Below are positions 1 through 12,067 of a stretch of 64,000 bases of DNA, in pieces. Numbering within the stretch: the stretch's first letter is position 1; each line of letters begins with the position of its first letter. The notes beneath the pieces were generated by a model. That model was given only the letters and a program-made list of their open reading frames with translations. It searched no databases and had not been told where the DNA came from. Both the position numbers and the translations under genes were made by a program. Origin of the DNA: Isoetes taiwanensis (taxonomy: Eukaryota > Streptophyta > Lycopodiopsida > Isoetales > Isoetaceae); assembly GCA_021234155.1 (NCBI GenBank), contig JAJEKV010000087.1, positions 3,593,242-3,657,241 of the forward strand, given 5' to 3'.

Positions 1-40
1 AGAGTAATCACAAATATGCACATGCTATACAAGTGCTTAC

Positions 41-3000
41 CTAAAACTGTCAAACTTCAAAATAATTACTGACATGGAAGACAGAATTTTGTTGAATGCA
101 TATGAAGTCTGTGATATGACCCCAAACTCAACCTGCACATTCACGGCAAAGGTATTACTATTGTGATTTTGACACATGCAGGCAATGCAAATTTTGCAAC
201 ATGATCTTACCTCACCTGCAAAATACCTAGGAGCTATTATTAAGAATGGGATTATGATTGTTGAAAATTCGTATGCATTGCTGAATAGTGCAAGATGACG
301 ATCCCAAACGATAAGGTCCCTTGCATTGCTAACTAAAGACGACAGGAAACCCTGTAAATTTGGATATATTGTTGGAGTTAGTTACTTCCAGATTTAGCAC
401 TTAAATATCCTACTTTCCTTCATGACAATTATATGCAATTACTGGTCGCTGGAAGATATTAAGATTCGCTTCATTCCGGTTAAGAGATTTAACTTCTTAT
501 GAGTACATCATCTGAACTTGGCTTTCTTTTTACTGTTTGTGCTGAATAAAATAGTGAGATCAGACAATAAAATATTCTGCAGTTTTCCACATAGTGTGTT
601 CTGCGCAATTTGTCAGATCTTTATAAGAAAGTTTATATCTTTTCTCATTTAGATAGATTAAGCTAGTAAACAGCACAAAATATAGTCTGCATTTGAACTA
701 AATCTCTGCCAAATCTTTCAAAACAACCTTAAAGTGCTTTTCATATTAAATTGGTAGCATAAACTTCACTACTTCTAAGCCTGAACTCAATATAGGTTTG
801 AATATATTCACTTAACCTAATTGGGCTAAAACATGAATTCCAACCCTCAAAGGAAGAATAGAAAAACGGGAAGGGAAACTAAATGAAGATTTTCTCTGGA
901 GGCTTTACATCATCGCTAAGCATTAATGCGAGCAACTATCAAACTATGAAAGGATATGTAACGTTTCTAAAGAGTAAGGAAGTTTCATACCCTTACGGAT
1001 GAGAGTTCATGACCTTCACCACGGTAGAAAGCAAGAGATTCAGCATTATCTCTAACTCTCACCAATGAATAGCGAAAATCTGCCTCCCGTTGCAGACCCT
1101 AATCAAAATAATGTGTGTGCGTGTAAGATGATCATCTGAAACATTTTAGATTCATTTATTAGCCTTATCTCAAACAACCAAACGTCACCATCCAAATTAA
1201 TGAGACAACAATTAAGTGACTTTATTGAGTCGCCCACCAGTAAATTGCAATCATATGATTGTTCTTGCTCTGTGCAATGAATTTAAGTGCCAATGCATGG
1301 ATCGCAATTTATCTTAACCAAATCAGTTAATCTGAGCGAGTACATCACTATTCTTAACCAAGAGAAGATGAAGTCCCTCATTAAGACTTGATCCTTCTCC
1401 TTTTTAGAAATTTTAGTTCATAGCAGTTGGGAAAAAATGAACAAGTCTATCCTCCCATTAGCAAATCATCTGTGCTTACTCACTTGTGCTTACGCCCCCC
1501 TCATCAATTGCCCCTCATAGAGAGTCCCATATTTTTATCTGTTCAATTGCTGTCCTTTAATTGGTGTAGATTATATATGCATGTTACTTTTCCCTCCAGC
1601 TCCTTGCCCAACATGAGAAAAAGTAGATTGGAAGATCTTGCAGAAGAAGAATTATTTGAGTTACAATTAAAACGCTATTTAGATGGACTTTAAATGCTAT
1701 TCCCGGACATATGCCAGGAAAGCACATGATCAACTGCCAGGCTTAACGTCCCAAAGCTTATGCTAGGACTAGCAAGAAGACCATGCCAAGTAGCAAGACA
1801 ACACATGTAGCAAGACAACATATGCCATGCCCAGTGATATTATGTCAACACATGTAGCAAGACTAGCATAAGACCATGCCAACTATGGACAGAATTGCAT
1901 AATTGATTTAAAAAATTGTTATTTATTTTTCCCAACATCTAAATTACCCTGCCATAGTTGTTGTGTTCCATTTGTAACTTTCATCCTGTGGCTCCCAATA
2001 AATGATGTATACCTGGTATTTCAAATTCATAATTTTCCTGCCGAAAACGCGGACTGTGAAGAATGTACCCAGGAATGAATACACCAAAAGAAACCAGACT
2101 AGTGACGGAGAAATAGACCTGATACATCCAAAATCAGATTATTATTATTCACCAGGCTCGTATTAATTTTAAAAGTTTCTCTTTAGCTACAAAAGGGGGA
2201 AGAAAATGGAATAAGGTATAAACTTATATGCCATTTATGTTCTCTCCTATTCCAGAAATTCCTAAACATCAATAAGTTATGTTTGTAGCATACACTTCTA
2301 TAACCATGCTATTGCCAATTTGGTACGCTGGAAAATGCAGTTCTTATAAACTCATATTTATCAAAATGACATTAAAAGAATATCCCAAAAATTTGTAAAT
2401 TTGATTATTGCACCTGGATGAATTGCAGGAAGATCTTCTGCGCTTTTAGGATATGAAGAAAAACCTTACAATGAAGGAACGGAAATCATGAAAAGGTACA
2501 AGTGGCCAATAAAGTAGTAAGGGTGGCTGTGTAACAAACATAAGGGAAGTGTGACAATCTGCAGCATATAACAACATCGCACAACCTAACTTCCCTTGGC
2601 TGGGTATTCCACCTACCTACTTCCACTTATAGTTGGCTAAGGTGCTTTTCTTCATTGTCATAGAATAAAGAGGTAAAATTGCCAAGCTCATTCCACACGC
2701 ATGGTACAGCACACACGCTTGCCTACGTTTACTTTGCGACTTATGGAACAATTACATATGAAGATTACAAAGTTATTACTATGAAAACTTCAAGTTAGTG
2801 AAAACGTAATCCTTTATGACATGCTTGATGAAAGTTCAGCACGGAAGGTCTGAACGGCAAAATAGAATAATTGTGCCCCCTTTCAGATTGCTGTAATCCG
2901 TATAGAGTTCCTTTTGCAATCTTGACCTCTTGAAGATATTATAATACTATTGCCAGCCTCAGACATGGATGATATTCTTCTATGTTACTTTATTTGTATA

Positions 3001-4527
3001 ACTAGTCTAGACTACAAAAGGTTAGCATGCTTGGATTAACCACTTATTTCTTTCTCAAGCGAGCCACTGTACAGCACTTGGAAACTGATAGGTATTTCAA
3101 CTTGAGTCCCAAGCAATGGATGCTCACAAAATATCAAATGCACGTTTCAATCAAACAATCCTCAAGAAACATACCACAGTACACCTGTGAACGCACAAAT
3201 GTTGAGAAACTTGCTTGCAATCAATGAGAATATATCAACGCAATTGCTCACGAAGCTTGAAATATCTTCACAAATTCGTTGATCTGGATTGTCCAGCTTG
3301 CACTGCATTTTTAAATCCAGATATGCCCGGTTTGCTATGACAAACAGAAATGCATAATCTAGGTGTTAAAACATGGCATGATTTTGTACTGGCGCATGGA
3401 TTTTAAAGCTTACAAAAATATTGTGCTAAAATCAACTCCGTAAGCCAAACTCTCCAGTCAAGTGCTAGAAGCTCCTGTCAAACAATCAACCTCATTAGAG
3501 GTTGCACAACCTTCATAGCAGATGAATTCATTCAACTATACCAAATATGTGTTTCTTTGTAAGTACTTGTCGTATAAAAAAATAATTTAGTTAGAATAAT
3601 ACTACAAGCTATGCCAAGATAATTTACAAATGATATTGCTCTTTGCTGTCAAAATAGCTGCCCTTTACAAGGTCATTTGTCTTATAATGCTCTTAAACAG
3701 GAACTAACCAACATATCATTCAGCAAGTAACTGCAGCTTATTTTACTAGCATCACAACCTGGCAAAGCTACTTGCAATATGATAAATCTCAAAAATCCTA
3801 CCAGCACGACCAACTTTCTCTGTTTGAACGCTCACACAGTGTAATACTGTCATTGCATTATTACTTTTGTGCATTGGCCTGTTTGATATATTACATGAGC
3901 TTCTTAGGCTTAGCAGGCCAGTTTGTTGCTTCCAATTATTCTGCCAAGCCGTTTGGAGAACAATCAGAGGTATACTGGTAGCTCATATTCCATTCTCGAA
4001 AATCAAGCTACCCTGCAGCAGTAAATTCTGATGTATCCAATTTCTGATACATCAGAGGAGTGCCCAGAAGTTGGAGGCTAGAACTAAACTAGTAAGCGTT
4101 GATAAATAATTTTTGATAATTGCTAAACTTTGCTCAATGAAGGAAAAAGGCTGAATGACTACCTTCACATAACGGTAAAATGCAAACAGTGGGGTAGCAA
4201 CAACAACAATTCCAACGAATCGCCAAATAGCTGCATGGAATCCAGGTATGTCTTTGTTCGCGACTGCCGTAGAAAGATCGCGTTGAATATATGACAAGAC
4301 GACAAACATGCCTGTAGTGTAGTAAAGTTATAGACCATATTCTAATATGTTGGGGAATTGTTGAGAAATGTAGTCAGCATACCCGCACAGATGCCACAGA
4401 GCAGGACCACCAAGCAGAGCAGAGCAATGGCCTTTCGCTTACAGTCTCCCTTGAAGAATTCCACGCCAACGCGCCAAACTTTCTTCAAAATTGCCCGGGA
4501 CGACCCTACATCTTGGCCTTCCGCCAT
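41..4527 (-). CDS. ABCD/SbmA-type ABC transporter, membrane domain (5' part, runs off left edge)
   Basis: Eight exons join with consistent phases and no stop: 4383-4527, 4163-4311, 3414-3474, 3175-3334, 2013-2118, 991-1098, 211-351 and 41-132 (about 320 residues). All junctions are GT-AG. Recognisable family segments, in order, are IQRDLSTAVANKD, LDWRVWLTE, DNPDQRICEDI, SISPSLVWFLLVYSFLGT, EADFRYSLVRVRDNAESLAF, LIIAPRYFAGE and VEFGVISQTSYAFNKI. These match the membrane domain of D-subfamily (YddA/SbmA-like) half transporters. The nucleotide-binding domain must lie left of base 1. I start at the Met at 4527 (MAEGQDVG). An in-frame Met at 4620 would almost touch the neighbouring gene. There is no obvious plastid transit peptide, although the best-known plant relative is chloroplastic. 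Substrate and location are unknown. Family call is firm; the exact orthologue is not. Confidence 0.88.
1720..1900. repeat. short direct repeats inside an ABCD intron
   Basis: The phrase 'catgtagcaagac' and relatives (agcaagac, accatgcca) recur several times in this stretch, which lies within the 894-bp intron between transporter exons 991-1098 and 2013-2118. A short plus-strand reading frame just upstream (1612-1693, MRKSRLEDLAEEELFELQL) looks protein-like but matches nothing I know. The block may be a decayed transposon end. Confidence 0.35.
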
Positions 4528-4634
4528 AGCCCTAGCTCCCGACTCTACTAAACGAAGTTTACAGTTGGTGGGTCTTTTTGTCGAGTCCCAAACTTTTCTT
4601 TTCTTTATATTTTTTCCCAACCCATGTCCCTAGT
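4528..4634. promoter_or_regulatory. putative bidirectional promoter
   Basis: Only about 107 bp separate the chosen start codons of the minus-strand ABC transporter and the plus-strand Coa1-like gene, so both 5' UTRs and core promoters must lie in or overlap this gap. No clear TATA box is visible. The extent is inferred from the two start codons and would shrink to 14 bp if the transporter began at 4620. Confidence 0.45.
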
Positions 4635-5832
4635 ATGATGGCAGGCGCTAGAAGGGCGCTGTATCGTGCATTTGAAACTGGATCTAGCATTGCCAAAAGA
4701 GGCTCCTCGAAGGAAAGCAAGGTAGTTAGGACTTTAAATGCACTCTGTTTTCCGAAGAATGGATTAAGCGCTATTACACAGCCCAAAACGAGTCTGGAGC
4801 AAAGATATGGCTACTTCCTAAGGCAACGTGGATTTGAGAATATATCAATACAAGGATTGGTGAAGAAATGGAGGGAAACAATCTCGAAACAAGCTCAGAT
4901 TTCTGCAGCTGTTTCAAATGCTCTGTCTAAAGCTGCTAAACCTATTGGAGAGACCATAAACCAATCCGTTGAGCATAAAGAAGCTGTGGGCCTCCGTTTG
5001 GAAGCGTTTCTTAGACGAAACTATGTGTTTCTAGTAGGGGTTGCAGGAATTGGAAGCTGTGTGATTTTGTGGCAGATCATCTCGAATGTAGCCCAGGCTT
5101 TTGGGGGCATTGCTGAAGTAACTTCCAAATTTGGTTTCCTTGCTTTTGCTGCTGCTGCTGTTACATGCTCGGTAAGAACACCGTAATACATGATATATTT
5201 TAGCTAACGAATGCATTAGGACTTATGTCTATTAGATTTCAGGGTTTGATGTTACGAGCAAGGTACTCTATAAATCCTGAAAAGGTCTATAATCTGGTCA
5301 TGCACAAGCTTAATTCATCAGCAGGAGTTTTGGAAGTAGTGGGTAGTCCTCTCTCAGGCACATATGCCAGAATATATGTTATGTCTGGTGGAAGAATTTG
5401 GCTCAAGGACTTAAGACCTAGATTGAGTCGCAGGCGATGCTTTCTTATGTTTCCTGTCCAGGGATCTGAGAAACTGGCACTGGTGAGCTGTGAGGTTGTG
5501 AAGAAAAGAGGGCAGGTGATTTACTAATTGCATTGAAATCAGATTTTCGCTATGTGCACACACTACAATCATATTCCTTCTGATTATTTTTTTGGTCTTG
5601 GCAGTTTCTTACATCAATTTGTTTTCTGCAGTATATCTTTAGGCTGTTATCAGTTGATGTTCCAACATCTGAATCAGATCAAAGGTTATTTCTTATAGGA
5701 GATGAAGAGGAGTACAAAATGGTAGGTGGAATTCTCTCTGAGTTAAGAGATCCAGTTTTAAAGGCAATCACAGCACGTAAGGAATTTGATGCGCAAGATG
5801 ATGAGGAGGAAAGGAGGGCAAGACAAGTGTGA
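4635..5832 (+). CDS. Coa1/Tim21-like mitochondrial membrane protein
   Basis: Three exons, 4635-5171, 5243-5515 and 5632-5832, join in phase 0 to give 336 residues ending at TGA 5830-5832. The N-terminus (MMAGARRALYRAF) is Arg/Ser-rich with few acids, like a mitochondrial presequence. A hydrophobic segment around residues 132-150 (FLVGVAGIGSCVILWQII) is a likely membrane span, followed by a second hydrophobic stretch to the end of exon 1. The C-terminal half has VLEVVGSPLSGTYARI, LMFPVQGSEKLALVSCEV and YIFRLLSVDVPTSESD, which resembles the Coa1/Tim21 fold used in cytochrome oxidase assembly or inner-membrane import. An in-frame Met at 4578 exists but gives a less presequence-like leader. A weak alternative donor at 5827 could splice to 6042 and change the tail. 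Function is by resemblance only. Confidence 0.7.
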
Positions 5833-6919
5833 AACACATAACATAAAATGCACATGCTGCACAAAGAACAGAAGGACCTGAGAGGGGCTTCTTCATGCTA
5901 TTTTGATTTTCCTTATACCAATAAGCCCTTCTATAGCTGTATGAACTATGAATACAGTTCCTTTCTAAATTTACATATTTTGGTTATCCATCAATGCAAA
6001 GGCTTCAGCAACGACACTTTTGAATATGTTTGTGTTTCAGAACAGTGCAGAAACTTCATGAAAAATTTGAAGGTGGATGTTGATTACTCATCAGGTTCAT
6101 AGACTTATCCTGTTTAGAAAATAAGCAGAAAGAAGTGCTTGTGACAAGAGCATTCAGATTGTCCATACAGAGACCGGGCATTTGTAAAATACTGCTAGCT
6201 AAAAGTTGCTCAAGTTCCTTTTGATTGTGAGTTAAAGACGGTTTGGAGAATGGTGCTAGTTTGCCATAAAACTGTGAGACACACCAAATAAAAATAGTTT
6301 ACCCTTCATGTATAGGGTAAGATGATATGGATAAGCAACCATGGATAACTATGGCTTGGTAAACTCTTAAGGTGAGTTTCCTACTATTAATGTGTTTGTT
6401 AGTTTTTTCGCCATTACTGATTACTGTTTTGCCACGTCAGGAAAATAAATAAAAATAAAACTCCTTCCACTACCAACCATCAATATAGTATTGCTTCTAG
6501 TTCATTCTGTCATCTGAAATGGGGGATACTACGGCATGAGAACTCCACTCCTTACAAAATTGTAGTCACATTTTATTCCAGGGGCCTGGGAATAAAATGG
6601 GACTGTAAATGAGGACTAATTGGGAACAATGTTGCCCGTAAGCTGCAGCGGCGTGAAAGCTAGTTTACCAAAATGGAACAAAATGGGACTGCAGATGAGG
6701 ACTAATGCCACTAAAACTGCAAGGCAAAGTGGGAGCTAGTTTATCAAAATCATTTCACTCTATCCATCCAGATTCTTCTTGGCGACCGGCAGAGTAGGAG
6801 CTAGTTTACCGAAAAGGTTTCACTCCATCCATCGAGATTCTTTCCGCGATCTGACTGTCTGCAGCATTCTAATTCTTTCGAACAGATAAGTTCCTGTCAA
6901 TTTCAATTACAGCATTCTG
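5833..6919. other. 3' flank of the Coa1-like gene; no further gene seen
   Basis: AT-rich sequence without a supportable gene. Two imperfect copies of a roughly 60-bp unit occur at about 6728-6780 and 6788-6842 ('gagctagttta.c.aaa' followed by 'tttcactc.atccatc.agattctt'), with a partial third copy just before them. Confidence 0.5.
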
Positions 6920-7104
6920 TTTTTTTATTTTATTTTATTTTTTTTATTTATTGAAGGCTATGTATATATGTATATTAATATAGTAAAGAGTGAATACAGA
7001 AAATTGAGAAATGCATGAAATATAGGTATGCATTCCGAAATATATAACAAAAAATGTGGTTCTGAAATATCCCATAAAAATATCCCATAAAGATCAAAGT
7101 TTTG

Positions 7105-7379
7105 TCATTTTCGACCTAATCCCCTTGTTGTCGAGCAGAAAGCACAATAGAGGCAGTTGCAGGTCCGGAATTTGGCTAGGTTGAAGCAACCGGTATGATC
7201 CATGGCTTCACATATCAGAATTCTTCTATAATCAAGATTTTGGATGCAGGAGCAATCACATCGGCATTGGTCTCCATGATATGCCGACGAGTTGGCACCA
7301 AATTGATTCAGCCACATCGAGTTGACCATAAGATTCATTCGATCCCATTTCAGCTTCTTCTGTCCCACCAGGATATTGC
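7105..7379 (-). pseudogene. LINE-A 3' Cys-rich module
   Basis: Directly after ttttttcag (acceptor, AG at 7381-7380) the frame NILVGQKKLKWDR, QCRCDCSCIQNLDYRRILIC and EAMDHTGCFNLAKF runs to a stop near 7105. The same peptide, slightly diverged, is at 12769-13028 on the plus strand, fused in frame to the ORF1 N-terminus. C-x-C-x-C plus further Cys/His suggests a small metal-binding fold, but I do not recognise the family. Confidence 0.55.
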
Positions 7380-7392
7380 CTGAAAAAACCAA

Positions 7393-8400
7393 CAGAAGAA
7401 ATAAGTAAGTTAGTGAAATACCTCATTAATCCATTTGATATCATATTTGGACTGTTCGATGACAGCTTTAGGCCAAACAATCTCCTCATCAAAGATGAGA
7501 GTATTTCTTGCTTTCCACATTCTCCAGAGGATGATATAAATTCTCCAGTCACTGGGATTATGGGGAAACAAAATATCAACCAAGGAAGTTCCAGAAAGGT
7601 CTGGGATATTAAATTCGATAGCTGCCAACTCAAGAACCCATTCTGACCAAAGGCAGTCTTAAAAAGGTGATCTTCATCTTCAAATCTTCAAGCTCCTGTA
7701 AACACCTCCCACACAAATTAGAAGAAGCCATATTCAATCTATATCTCTTGGAATTAGTGGCCAGAGCCTTGTGCCAGAGCTGCCAAATGAAAGCCTTGAT
7801 TTTAGGATTAATAGGAGAATTCCACATGAATTTCAAATTATCAGAACACCCTATCATCTGAAATACCCCACTTAGTGTGTAAAGTCAGGGTGTAGCTCCT
7901 TGTTAAAAACTTGTAAACCAGGCTGACTTTATAGCAAGTTTTCCCTTTGTAATGCCACTGGATGTCTTCATTATGCCAAATTCCGTGGCTTAGACATGCT
8001 TTGATGGCATAATATAGTCTTTCATTTTCCTCATCGAGATCAGCCAACCCTGAATCATGGAACTCAATAAAACCAAAATCATTAAACAGGTGAGAAATAG
8101 ATGAGAAATATGAGTAATGCCCCTATCTGACCATTTTCTACATTGAGTAGGAAAATTTATAGCTAAATACATGTTAGGTTTATTTAAAATCAGAGAAGGG
8201 TTCCAGAAAATGGATTGATCTTTAGAGAGCCCTTCTTTCCAATCATAAATCCTGTAAACAACTTTCCAAGCCATAGTCCACTTTTTGATGATTCCAGGAG
8301 TGTTATTTGGAATCTTAAAGTCAAAGAAAAGACTATCAGACAGCTGCATCTCTCCAGCCAAAAGGCTTGCACCTAGATAAATGATATCTAACAAGGTTAG
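7393..8400 (-). pseudogene. LINE-A ORF2 C-terminus with zf-RVT-like domain
   Basis: Pieces in changing frames: SDRGITHISHLF at 8130-8080, then FMWNSPINPKIKAFIWQLWH (7857-7790), NLCGRCLQELED, and WRIYIILWRMWKARNTLIFD (about 7545-7485). 'W...p.Kik.F.Wq......t' followed by C-x2-C and later 'W..Wk.RN..iF' is the standard zf-RVT and post-RT layout of plant LINEs. The coding-like region stops just before a pyrimidine-rich tract and a CAG at 7380. Confidence 0.6.
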
Positions 8401-8549
8401 AAACAGGGTGATTAATCTTATTAAAGCCAGCCCTGTAAATATATTTGGCTGCCAAGGCTATGCCTTGTTTCTCAATATCAATAATTTCTAAACCACCATT
8501 TTTCTTCTTCTTCATACATTTCTTCATAGAAACTGGGATCCAAGTCCTG

Positions 8550-9167
8550 TTAGCTCCCCATTGGCAATAAACCTACCAAGAATACTTTGAAGTTTGGAGG
8601 TGACTTTCTTGGAAGCAAAAAAATTGAAGACTGATAAGAAGAAGAAATAATAGCTCTACCATTCTTGGAAAGAAATTTGTTATTAATCAAATCAGCCTTC
8701 CTATTGAATTTATATGGAATGCCTAAAATTTTAGATTTAGTATTAGGGGAGATATACTCACAGCCAAGATTTTGAGCAGAATTTTGCCCAGTTACTTGTT
8801 TATATGCTATCAGTTTAGACTTGGTAGGGTTGATCTTACATCCAGAGGTGTTGCCAAAACATTGTAGCAGCTCATGAGTGTTGTTGATTGAAGCCTCCTC
8901 CATCTTAATGAACAGAAAGGTATCATCTGCAAAATGAGCATTAAGAAATACATGTTTGTCTGGTAACTTCAAACCCTTGATTCTGTTTTCATTCTCAGAA
9001 TTCTTGAGAGCACTACTTAGGGCCTCCATTACTATGAGGAAAAGGAAGGGAGCCAGGGGACAGCCTTGCTTCACTCTCCTTTTGATCTCAAAGAATGGGC
9101 TGCATTCCCCATTAATCAAAACAGAAGACCTAGAGTTCTTGAGAATAGCCAAGAAAATGCTAGTCAT
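8550..9167 (-). pseudogene. LINE-A reverse transcriptase palm
   Basis: Continuous frame with hallmarks of non-LTR RT: RVKQGCPLAPFLFLIVMEAL (the RQG-P-LSP-LF motif, S replaced by A), ALNSALKN-like helix, NAHFADDTFLFIKM (catalytic FADD box), CFGNTSGCKINPTKSKLIAY (S/G-L-x-I-N-x-x-K motif) and ILGIPYKFNRKA. The frame then shifts into 8527-8336 (GGLEIIDIEKQGIALAAKYI), the usual 'GGLGI....N.AL' thumb segment. Only the central RT part is preserved in one frame. Confidence 0.8.
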
Positions 9168-9199
9168 GAGAAAAGCCCATCATGTGACAACATTTGATT

Positions 9200-10366
9200 A
9201 GAAACCTCCGATCTTAAGTCCTCCAAATGCCGTGTATTTTGAGAGTGGATCTGCTTACCCAAGATCTTTAGCCAGTTCTTAATATTTTTAGATGTTTAAA
9301 CTTACCAATCCATCCAACCAAACTGATTCTTACGCTTAGGAATTCTGCCATAAATTTGCTCAAAATCACTAAGAAAGCTATCATGCTGGAGAAGGGACAC
9401 ATTCATCTTAAAGAAGGAGTTTCTCCTAATGCTATTAGGATTACCATTAATCTCAAGGAGCTGGGGAAAGTGATCAGAGATGGTAAAGCCATTAAGATTG
9501 AATGCCCTTTCACAACTATGCCAAATATTTTCACTAACATAAAATCTATCATGAAGACAAAGGATAGGACCATCTATTCTATGGTTAGACCAGCTAAAGG
9601 AATTAGGATGGGTCCTAACAAGCTTAAGATCATGGCTGAATAATAAGTGACTTCACGAGTTAGCTTCCTGGTTGGTGAGAGGTCTGAAATTGGTGCTTCT
9701 CATGTAATCATGAGTGACCATATTAAAGTCACCAGCCATAATGCACTTCTCATAAGGAATTCTGGCCAAACTATTTCTGATACTGTTCCACAAAGAACTC
9801 TCCCCTGGTTAGCGCTGGGCATAAATATTAACAAAGGCAAATTTCTTATAATTAATGTCTCCATGTAGAATCTGCCATCTGCCACAATTTGCATTCATCA
9901 TCTGGATATTAGAAATATTCAGACTATCCTTCCATGCTATAGAAATACCTGCAGAAGAATTATTAGCCCTAATAGCCCATAATTTAAAATTAGGAGGAAG
10001 AGAATCAGAAATAAGCTTTTCAAAATCGTCATCACGAAGTTTGTGTTCCTGAAAGAAAAACATGCCAGCTTTTATAGTAGAAAGACAAACTTTTAATCTA
10101 TCCCTTTTCACATTAGAATTAATGCCTTGGAGATTCCAAGACACACATCTAAGATTAATATCCATAAAAGTTGTTTTTTTTTTAGATCCGTGAGCTTCTT
10201 CTTGATGGCTCAGGGGTCTATCTTCTTTACTTCTTTTTTCTGTGATAGGAAACAATCTGCCATGAATTTTGCTTCTCCTCCCTTTCCAAATCCTTATCAA
10301 TGATATACTCCAAGTAACCAAGCTCAGATAAACCAGATTGATCACTATCATAAGGATTATCCACAT
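9200..10366 (-). pseudogene. LINE-A ORF2 N-terminus: APE-type endonuclease
   Basis: The plain frame from about 10190 gives LRCVSWNLQGINSNVKRDRL, MFFFQEHKLRDDDFEKLISD, SAGISIAWKDS and FAFVNIYAQR. This is the start of an EEP-fold endonuclease (WN-x-G; the Glu of 'QEHK' corresponds to the metal-binding Glu). The reading then breaks, and the 9240-9810 part survives only as shifted scraps. In L1 elements this domain nicks target DNA for target-primed reverse transcription. Here it is dead. Confidence 0.65.
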
Positions 10367-10568
10367 AGTATTGCTGATTTTGAGTCAGATTACTTGCTTC
10401 CAAATTTACCTTTATCATCAGTAATCTCTTCAATGATGACATTACTGCTGGTTTTCTTCTTACCCACCTGATCAGTCCAGGGAATGCAGAGTTGGACAGG
10501 AACAATAACTTTCACAACCTCATCATTTTCTTTATTGCACTCTCCTTTCTCAAAAGTCTTCTCCTTAT

Positions 10569-11134
10569 TCAGATCCTTCTTAGGAATCCATTCTTTCCTC
10601 CCCTGAGTTTGAAGCATGGGAGCTTTTCCCTTGTTAGGAAAGCTTTTATTATTTTTTTTGGATCAAGAACAGGGATTTTAGAATAATTGATCTTAATATC
10701 CAAGAAAGTATCTTCATCAATTCTTGAGCCAATATATTTTTCCCAGTTGGAATTTATTTCCTTCATAATGCATATGGAAGGAAAATCAGTCTGGGGGATG
10801 GAAATATGGATAACTTCTCCCAAGCATTCACCAATTGCCTTAAGATGATTATTAGTCCAAAACAAAGGAGGCAAATTCGGGCAGGAAACCCAGGTAGTGG
10901 TAGCAATGTTAGAGAAATTCCCTGGAATATAGAGAGGATTCCATTTCATAATATAGGCAGGACAGTTAGAATGGAAGAGATCTTTCTAGTAAGAATATAC
11001 TTCATATGATTACTATCCCTGCAAATAATCTGGAAGGTTCTGGAATCCATTTTTAAGATAGAAAGAATTGGAATATTAATAGTTTTGTTGATCCAGTTTT
11101 TAACTTCATAGATTTGAGTTATCTTTGATAGCAA
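10569..11134 (-). pseudogene. LINE-A ORF1 core, DUF4283-like
   Basis: Two adjoining pieces: KMDSRTFQIICRDSNHMKYI (11134-10946) and WNPLYIPGNFSNIATTTWVS, CPNLPPLFWTNN, LKAIGECLGEVIHISI, SICIMKEIN (10949-10569). The pattern of W-x-P, 'L..AIG..LG.V' and a following C-x-(K/E) stretch is typical of the DUF4283 domain in ORF1 of plant L1 elements. Frames are broken between the pieces. It probably acted as the nucleic-acid-binding coat protein of the element. Confidence 0.6.
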
Positions 11135-11242
11135 AAAGATCTACAACAGAACCTTTGACAAAATCCTTACCAGCCATATTGTTAAAAGTACATTCCCCAT
11201 CAATAGAATTTAGAAGAGCACTTTTAAAGGAGGGGAGCATAC

Positions 11243-12021
11243 CATTTATCTTGTCGTATTTACCCAAGGTAGGGATTTTGGATTTGAGTTTGGTATCTGA
11301 GATCTTTGTTGACTGCTTGTCGAGGTTGAGGTTGACAATCTTCGAGCAGTTTGGACAAGCACATTGAGCAGCTTCTCAGGGATTGAAATATCCATTGGAA
11401 TCACATATAGAGCAATCTTTTGTGGGAACCAGTTTATGGAGGACGGTACCATGATCCACTTCAATATTTCTGAGCTCAGCAGCAGCTAACATTAAGAGAT
11501 CATACTTGAATTTTTCCCTGAATCTAATGATCTCGTGATCATCTGCTCCTTCCAAACTCGAACCAGGTGAAAAGAGGCCACAGAATTCCAACCCAAGAGT
11601 TCAAGTTCTTCAGCTAGGTCTTTAGTTGATTGAAGCAACTCAGACATGCTTTTCTTGAAAGCTTGGTTCTTCAGACTGCAGCAGTCATCTTTAGAGTGTC
11701 CCGATTTGATCCGAATCATTTGATAGAGGAGAAGATCGAGTTCTTGAAGTTTCTTGATCATATTCCAAACTAGATATGATCACTGGCTTTTCCTTCCGCG
11801 TATTGATTTTCCAGCCTTATAATTTCTTCTTGGCATGCAGCAATGAGGCCTTCTTTTTTAATTCCCATACATTCAACAGCAGCTTTTTGTTGCTCTCTGA
11901 TAATGTCGAAGGAGACCGTAAGTTCTTTCATTTTTATCCATGCAAGGTCGCCATCCTTCTGCATCTTATGGATGATCTTCCAATCCTTACTTTCTTGATC
12001 TATAGTTTTATGGTCGTCCAT
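11243..12021 (-). pseudogene. LINE-A ORF1 N-terminal region
   Basis: Starts at Met 12021 (MDDHKTIDQESKDWK), then a charged helical stretch (MKELTVSFDIIREQQKAAVE; EEIIRLENQYAEGK) and a Cys motif CSICDSNGYFNP followed by CACPNC. The frame shifts near 11770. A TGA at about 11375 stands where the sister copy at 12.6 kb has CGA (Arg), so it is a derived nonsense mutation. The segment ends at 11243 in the context AATG|GTATGC, a good splice donor; the frame also runs on past it for about 40 codons into the ORF1 body. The protein family of this N-terminal part is not known to me. Confidence 0.6.
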
Positions 12022-12067
12022 ATCCTCCCAACGGCTTTGGCGAGAAGACTCACCCTTGAATAAAACT

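Larger units (their letters stand above)
6920..12060 (-). mobile_element. degraded L1-type LINE (copy A)
   Basis: Transcribed right to left: 5' end near 12060, ORF1 with N-terminal extension and DUF4283-like segment, ORF2 with APE-type endonuclease, reverse transcriptase (FADDTF box) and zf-RVT-like Cys region, a small Cys-rich 3' module, and an A-rich tail read as T-rich sequence at 6920-6950. Several frameshifts and stops make it non-functional. Its 5' and 3' parts recur, joined together, in the plus-strand copy at 12068-13198. Target-site duplications were not identified with confidence. Confidence 0.85.

Noticed and set aside
1427-1693. 88-residue frame as a host gene
   Set aside because: It sits antisense in an ABCD intron, has no homology I recognise and no splice partners; at best a decayed transposon scrap.
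2700-2765. Plus-strand peptide AYVYFATYGTIT resembling a transporter membrane segment
   Set aside because: It is antisense to the ABCD gene and lies in one of its introns; the true segment (VYSFLGTFFTV) was found on the minus strand at 2013-2118 with proper splice sites.
3772-3981. 69-residue plus-strand frame with a hydrophobic stretch
   Set aside because: It lies antisense in the intron between transporter exons 4163-4311 and 3414-3474; no similarity and no supporting signals.
6075-6105. CTGATGAG on the minus strand as a hammerhead ribozyme core
   Set aside because: No GAAA segment and no matching helices around it; also no hammerhead core was seen in the PLE.
7380-11242. The LINE middle part as an independent insertion into the intron of a host gene
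   Set aside because: No poly(A), 5' end or target duplication is visible at either border, the ORF1 frame runs on through the donor, and the flanking parts end in the same A-rich 3' terminus as the sister copy. Splicing of one element explains it better, though it is not fully excluded.
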